Assembly (NCBI RefSeq): GCF_003072125.1
Contig: NZ_QCYH01000003.1
Location: forward strand, 69,501-133,500
DNA: 64,000 bases
Source: Pelagivirga sediminicola
GTDB taxonomy: Bacteria; Pseudomonadota; Alphaproteobacteria; Rhodobacterales; Rhodobacteraceae
Reading direction: 5' to 3'
Within the stretch, counting starts at the first letter, position 1, and each line of letters starts with the position of its first letter. The position numbers and the translations under genes are program-made. Shown here one piece after another: positions 61,030 to 64,000 of the stretch. Below the pieces are notes generated by a model. That model was not told where the DNA came from. It worked only from the letters and a program-made list of their open reading frames with translations, and made no database searches.

Positions 61030-62090
61030 TGAAGTTTTCGCTTTTCGTCCATATGGAACGGGTCGAGCCGCACGATACGCATCGCGATCTGTTCGACCAG
61101 TTGACCGAACTGGTGCAGATGGCCGAGGCGGGCGGTATGGAGACCGCCTGGATCGGCGAGCATCACGGCATGGAATTCACGATCTCGCCCAATCCCTTTG
61201 TCAATATTGCCTATCTGGCGGCGAAAACCAGCCGCATCCGGCTGGGCACCGGCACCGTCATCGCGCCGTTCTGGCATCCGATCCGGCTGGCCGGGGAGGC
61301 GGCGATGACCGACATCGCCACGCAGGGCCGTCTTGATCTGGGTATCGCGCGCGGGGCGTATTCTTATGAATACGAGCGGATGCTGCCCGGTCTGGACGCG
61401 ATGGAGGCGGGCGCGCGCATGCGCGAGCTGATCCCGGCGCTTCAGGGTCTGTGGAAAGGCGATTATGCCCATGACGGCAAGTTTCATCAGTTCCCCAGCA
61501 CGACGCCCGTTCCCGGCCCGGTCCAGCAAAGCGGCCCGCCGATCTGGGTGGCCGCGCGCGATCCCAACACGCATGAATTCGCCGTGACGCATGGCTGCAA
61601 CGTGCAGGTGACGCCGCTTTGGCAGGGTGACGGCGAGGTCGAACACCTGATGGCCACCTTCAACGCCGCCTGCGCCGCCAATCCCGGCGTGCCACGTCCG
61701 AAATGCATGCTCCTGCGCCATACCTTCGTGGGCGAAGACGCCGCCGAGGTCGACGTGCTGCATGAGGGGCTGCGCAGGTATTACAACTATTTCGGCGCCT
61801 GGTTCAAAAATGAAAAGCCCGTGAGCCAAGGCTTCATCCAGAAGCTGACGCAGGAAGAAATGGACGCCAACCCGATGATGAAAAAGGATGCGCTGCGCCG
61901 CGATCTGGCCATCGGCACGGCCGACGAAGTGACCCGCCGGGTTCGCCATGCGGAGGCGCTGGGATACGATCAATATGCGGTCTGGATCGATGGCGGCATC
62001 CCGTTCGAGCAAAAGAAGAAGTCGCTGCAACTCTTCATCGACCGCGTGATGCCCGAATTTTCGGACAACGCCGAAGCGCGGAGGGCCTGA
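61029..62090 (+). CDS. Luciferase-like (LLM class) flavin-dependent monooxygenase
   Basis: A 353-residue bacterial luciferase-fold enzyme. Typical features are ETAWIGEHHGMEFTISPNPFVNIAYLAAKTSRIRLGTGTVIAPFWHPIRLAGEAAMTD, GRLDLGIARGAYSYEYER and PPIWVAARDPNTHEFAV. With reduced FMN from the preceding reductase it would oxygenate a small organic substrate. ATG 61029 overlaps the reductase stop; AAGGAG lies at 61017-61022. The substrate cannot be inferred. Confidence 0.9.
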   Translation: MKFSLFVHMERVEPHDTHRDLFDQLTELVQMAEAGGMETAWIGEHHGMEFTISPNPFVNIAYLAAKTSRIRLGTGTVIAPFWHPIRLAGEAAMTDIATQGRLDLGIARGAYSYEYERMLPGLDAMEAGARMRELIPALQGLWKGDYAHDGKFHQFPSTTPVPGPVQQSGPPIWVAARDPNTHEFAVTHGCNVQVTPLWQGDGEVEHLMATFNAACAANPGVPRPKCMLLRHTFVGEDAAEVDVLHEGLRRYYNYFGAWFKNEKPVSQGFIQKLTQEEMDANPMMKKDALRRDLAIGTADEVTRRVRHAEALGYDQYAVWIDGGIPFEQKKKSLQLFIDRVMPEFSDNAEARRA

Positions 62091-62093
62091 GCG

Positions 62094-63563
62094 ATGGAGC
62101 GGTTTCAGCATTACATCGACGGCGGCTTTCACGATGGCGGCGAGAGTTTCGAGAGCATCGATCCCGCCACCGGCGCCGCGTGGGCGGTGATGCCCGCCGC
62201 GACCGAGGATGACGTGAACCGCGCCGTCGATGCGGCGGACCGGGCCTTTGCCGCGCCCGAATGGGCGGGGTTGACTGCCACGGCGCGCGGTCGGCTCTTG
62301 TGGAAGCTGGCCGATCTGGTCGCCGCGAATGCCGAGCGCCTGGCGCGGCTGGAGACGCGCGACACCGGCAAGATCCTGCGCGAAACGATGGGCCAGACCG
62401 CCTATGCCGCCGAATATTACCGCTATTACGCGGGCCTAGCAGACAAGATCGAGGGCGCGCATCTGCCCGTCGACAAGCCGGACATGCAGGTCTGGACCCG
62501 GCGCGAGCCGATCGGTGTCGTCGCCGCCATCGTGCCATGGAACAGCCAGCTTTTCCTGTCATCGGTCAAGATCGCCCCGGCGCTGGCGGCGGGCTGCACC
62601 GTCGTTCTGAAGGCGTCCGAGGATGGCCCCGCGCCGATGCTGGAATTCGCCCGGCTGGTGGATGAGGCAGGCATTCCGCCCGGTGTGGTCAATATCGTCA
62701 CCGGCTTTGGCGCGGCTTGCGGACAGACCCTGACCGCGCATCCAAAGGTCGCGCGCGTCGCCTTCACCGGCGGGCCGGAAACGGCGCGCCATGTCGTGCG
62801 CAACACGGCCGAAAACCTCGCCCATGTCACGCTTGAACTGGGCGGCAAATCGCCCGTCGTGGTGTTCGACGACGTCGATCCTGACAACGTTGCCAATGCC
62901 GTGATGGCCGGGATTTTCGGCGGCGCCGGGCAAAGCTGCGTCGCCGGATCGCGTTTGCTGGTCCACGCCGACATGAAGGACCGGCTTCTTGACGTGCTCA
63001 AGGAGCGGGCGGAAAAGATCGTCATCGGCGCGCCCGATGCGGAAGCCACGCAGATCGGCCCGCTGGCCACGCGCGCACAACTGGACCGGATCGAAGAGGT
63101 CGTGGCGAAATCGCTGGAGCAGGGCGCGCGCCTTGTTACCGGCGGCGCGCGGCCCGAGGGGCTGGAGGCGGAGTGGTATTATCAGCCCACGATCCTCGAT
63201 TGCAGCGATCCGGCCACCGCCAGCGTCCGGACCGAGCTGTTCGGCCCGGTCCTGTCCGTGCTGACCTTTCGCACCGAGGAGGAGGCGGTCCGCCTTGCCA
63301 ATGACACACCCTACGGCCTTGCCGCCGGGGTCTTTACCAACCGCCTTGCGCGGGCGCACCGCGTGGTGGCGGCGATCCGCGCCGGCGTGGTCTGGGTCAA
63401 CACCTACCGCACGATCTCGCCCATCGTGCCCTTTGGCGGCTTCGGTCGCTCCGGCCTTGGCCGCGAGGCGGGCGCCGAGGCGATGCTGGACTACACGCGC
63501 CCCAAGGCCGTCTGGATGAACACATCCGACGCACCCATCCCCGACCCGTTCATCATGCGATGA
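62094..63563 (+). CDS. Aldehyde dehydrogenase of the monooxygenase cluster
   Basis: A 489-residue ALDH. Conserved parts are VPWNSQLFLSSVKIAPALAAGCTVVLKASED, VAFTGGPETARHVV, the general-base Glu in LELGGKSPVVVFDD, the catalytic Cys in FGGAGQSCVAGSRL and the C-terminal VPFGGFGRSGLGREAG. It starts three bases after the monooxygenase stop. It probably oxidises an aldehyde released upstream in the pathway. Confidence 0.92.
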   Translation: MERFQHYIDGGFHDGGESFESIDPATGAAWAVMPAATEDDVNRAVDAADRAFAAPEWAGLTATARGRLLWKLADLVAANAERLARLETRDTGKILRETMGQTAYAAEYYRYYAGLADKIEGAHLPVDKPDMQVWTRREPIGVVAAIVPWNSQLFLSSVKIAPALAAGCTVVLKASEDGPAPMLEFARLVDEAGIPPGVVNIVTGFGAACGQTLTAHPKVARVAFTGGPETARHVVRNTAENLAHVTLELGGKSPVVVFDDVDPDNVANAVMAGIFGGAGQSCVAGSRLLVHADMKDRLLDVLKERAEKIVIGAPDAEATQIGPLATRAQLDRIEEVVAKSLEQGARLVTGGARPEGLEAEWYYQPTILDCSDPATASVRTELFGPVLSVLTFRTEEEAVRLANDTPYGLAAGVFTNRLARAHRVVAAIRAGVVWVNTYRTISPIVPFGGFGRSGLGREAGAEAMLDYTRPKAVWMNTSDAPIPDPFIMR

Positions 63564-63603
63564 CCGGCGCGGGACCAATCACCGATTTTCAGGGAGGAAA
63601 ACG

Positions 63604-64000
63604 ATGACAAACTTCAAGACGACGGCACTGGCGGGGGTTCTGGCCTCTGCGGCCCTGACGCCCGCGTTGGCGCAGGACATGGTATTCACCAGCTGGGGCG
63701 GCACCACGCAGGACGCCCAGCAAAAGGCCTGGGCCGAGCCGCTGGCCGAGTCCGACGGGCTGAACGTGCTGATGGACGGGCCCACCGATTATGGCAAGCT
63801 GAAGGCGATGGTCGACAGCGGCAATGTTTCCTGGGACGTGGTCGACGTGGAGATGGATTTCGCCATCAAGGCCGCCGAGGAGGGCCTGCTGGAGCCGCTC
63901 GATTTCGACGTGATCGGGCGCGACGATCTGGACCCGCGTTTCACCACCGATCACGCGGTCGGCAGTTTCTATTACGCCTTCGTCATCGGCTACAACAAGG
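63604..64000 (+). CDS. ABC transporter solute-binding protein, PotD-like (3' end outside window)
   Basis: The first 132 residues of a periplasmic binding protein of the polyamine/PotD type. A signal peptide (MTNFKTTALAGVLASAALTPALA) is cleaved before QD. It continues with MVFTSWGGTTQDAQQKAWAEPLAESDGLNVLMDGPTDYGKLKAMV and WDVVDVEMDFAIKAAEEGLLEPLD, typical of this family. CAGGGAGG lies at 63589-63596. It follows the ALDH after 40 bases and implies an uptake system for the cluster's substrate, perhaps a nitrogenous cation. The remaining transporter genes would lie beyond the window. Confidence 0.9.
   Translation, partial: MTNFKTTALAGVLASAALTPALAQDMVFTSWGGTTQDAQQKAWAEPLAESDGLNVLMDGPTDYGKLKAMVDSGNVSWDVVDVEMDFAIKAAEEGLLEPLDFDVIGRDDLDPRFTTDHAVGSFYYAFVIGYNK

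Overview
The window is high-GC DNA whose gene content points to a marine member of the Rhodobacterales (Roseobacter group). It carries a Rhodobacter capsulatus-type gene transfer agent (GTA) cluster, a DddQ-type DMSP lyase with an AcuI-type acryloyl-CoA reductase nearby, and an alphaproteobacterial pdhABC operon whose E1-beta carries its own lipoyl domain. No rRNA, tRNA, CRISPR array or complete insertion sequence was recognised. No stretch longer than about 300 bases lacks a gene. The taxonomic call is inference from gene content.

Layout. 1-3105: the end of a DMT permease, an M81/MlrC-type metallopeptidase and AcuI. 3230-5957: a tightly overlapping five-gene energy-transduction operon (small exported protein, ExbB, ExbD, ExbD, TonB). 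5980-21162: the GTA cluster g1 to g15, with a promoter and leader terminator in front. It is unusual in two ways. The terminase large-subunit gene has a one-base frameshift between its ATPase and nuclease halves, and a DMSP lyase gene on the opposite strand, with a terminator, separates g2 from g3. 21200-27360: cysE, an outer-membrane barrel protein, the pyruvate dehydrogenase operon and an FtsB-like divisome gene. 27526-33313: AidB-like acyl-CoA dehydrogenase, class I aldolase, phosphoglycerate kinase, two overlapping cyclophilins and a DUF4336 protein.

33441-39460 is a probable catabolic locus: an M20 amidohydrolase coupled to a LysR regulator, then a beta-hydroxyacid dehydrogenase, an aldehyde dehydrogenase and two membrane proteins (DUF3100 and a small partner) that look like an uncharacterised transporter. 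40390-47852 is a four-gene beta-oxidation operon with translational overlaps. A UDP-glucuronate epimerase-like gene and katA follow. 50535-53353 holds orphan urease accessory genes (ureF, ureD, ureG) and only the C-terminal tail of ureC, joined directly to the DNA-binding end of a LysR gene. This looks like a deletion scar. A second truncated gene, half a ring-cleaving dioxygenase, lies 110 bases away. 54027-56986 resembles the quinone-response Mhq arrangement (dioxygenase plus carboxylesterase) extended by GNAT and pirin genes.

57864-64000 is a regulated catabolic cluster: a GntR/FCD regulator with two mirror-image operator candidates, then a PF06684 protein, alpha/beta hydrolase, flavin reductase, luciferase-like monooxygenase, aldehyde dehydrogenase and the start of a PotD-like binding protein that runs off the window. 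Its substrate cannot be read from the sequence. This cluster and the DUF3100 locus are the best candidates for undescribed metabolic systems. The split GTA and the urease/LysR scar are the most striking structural oddities.
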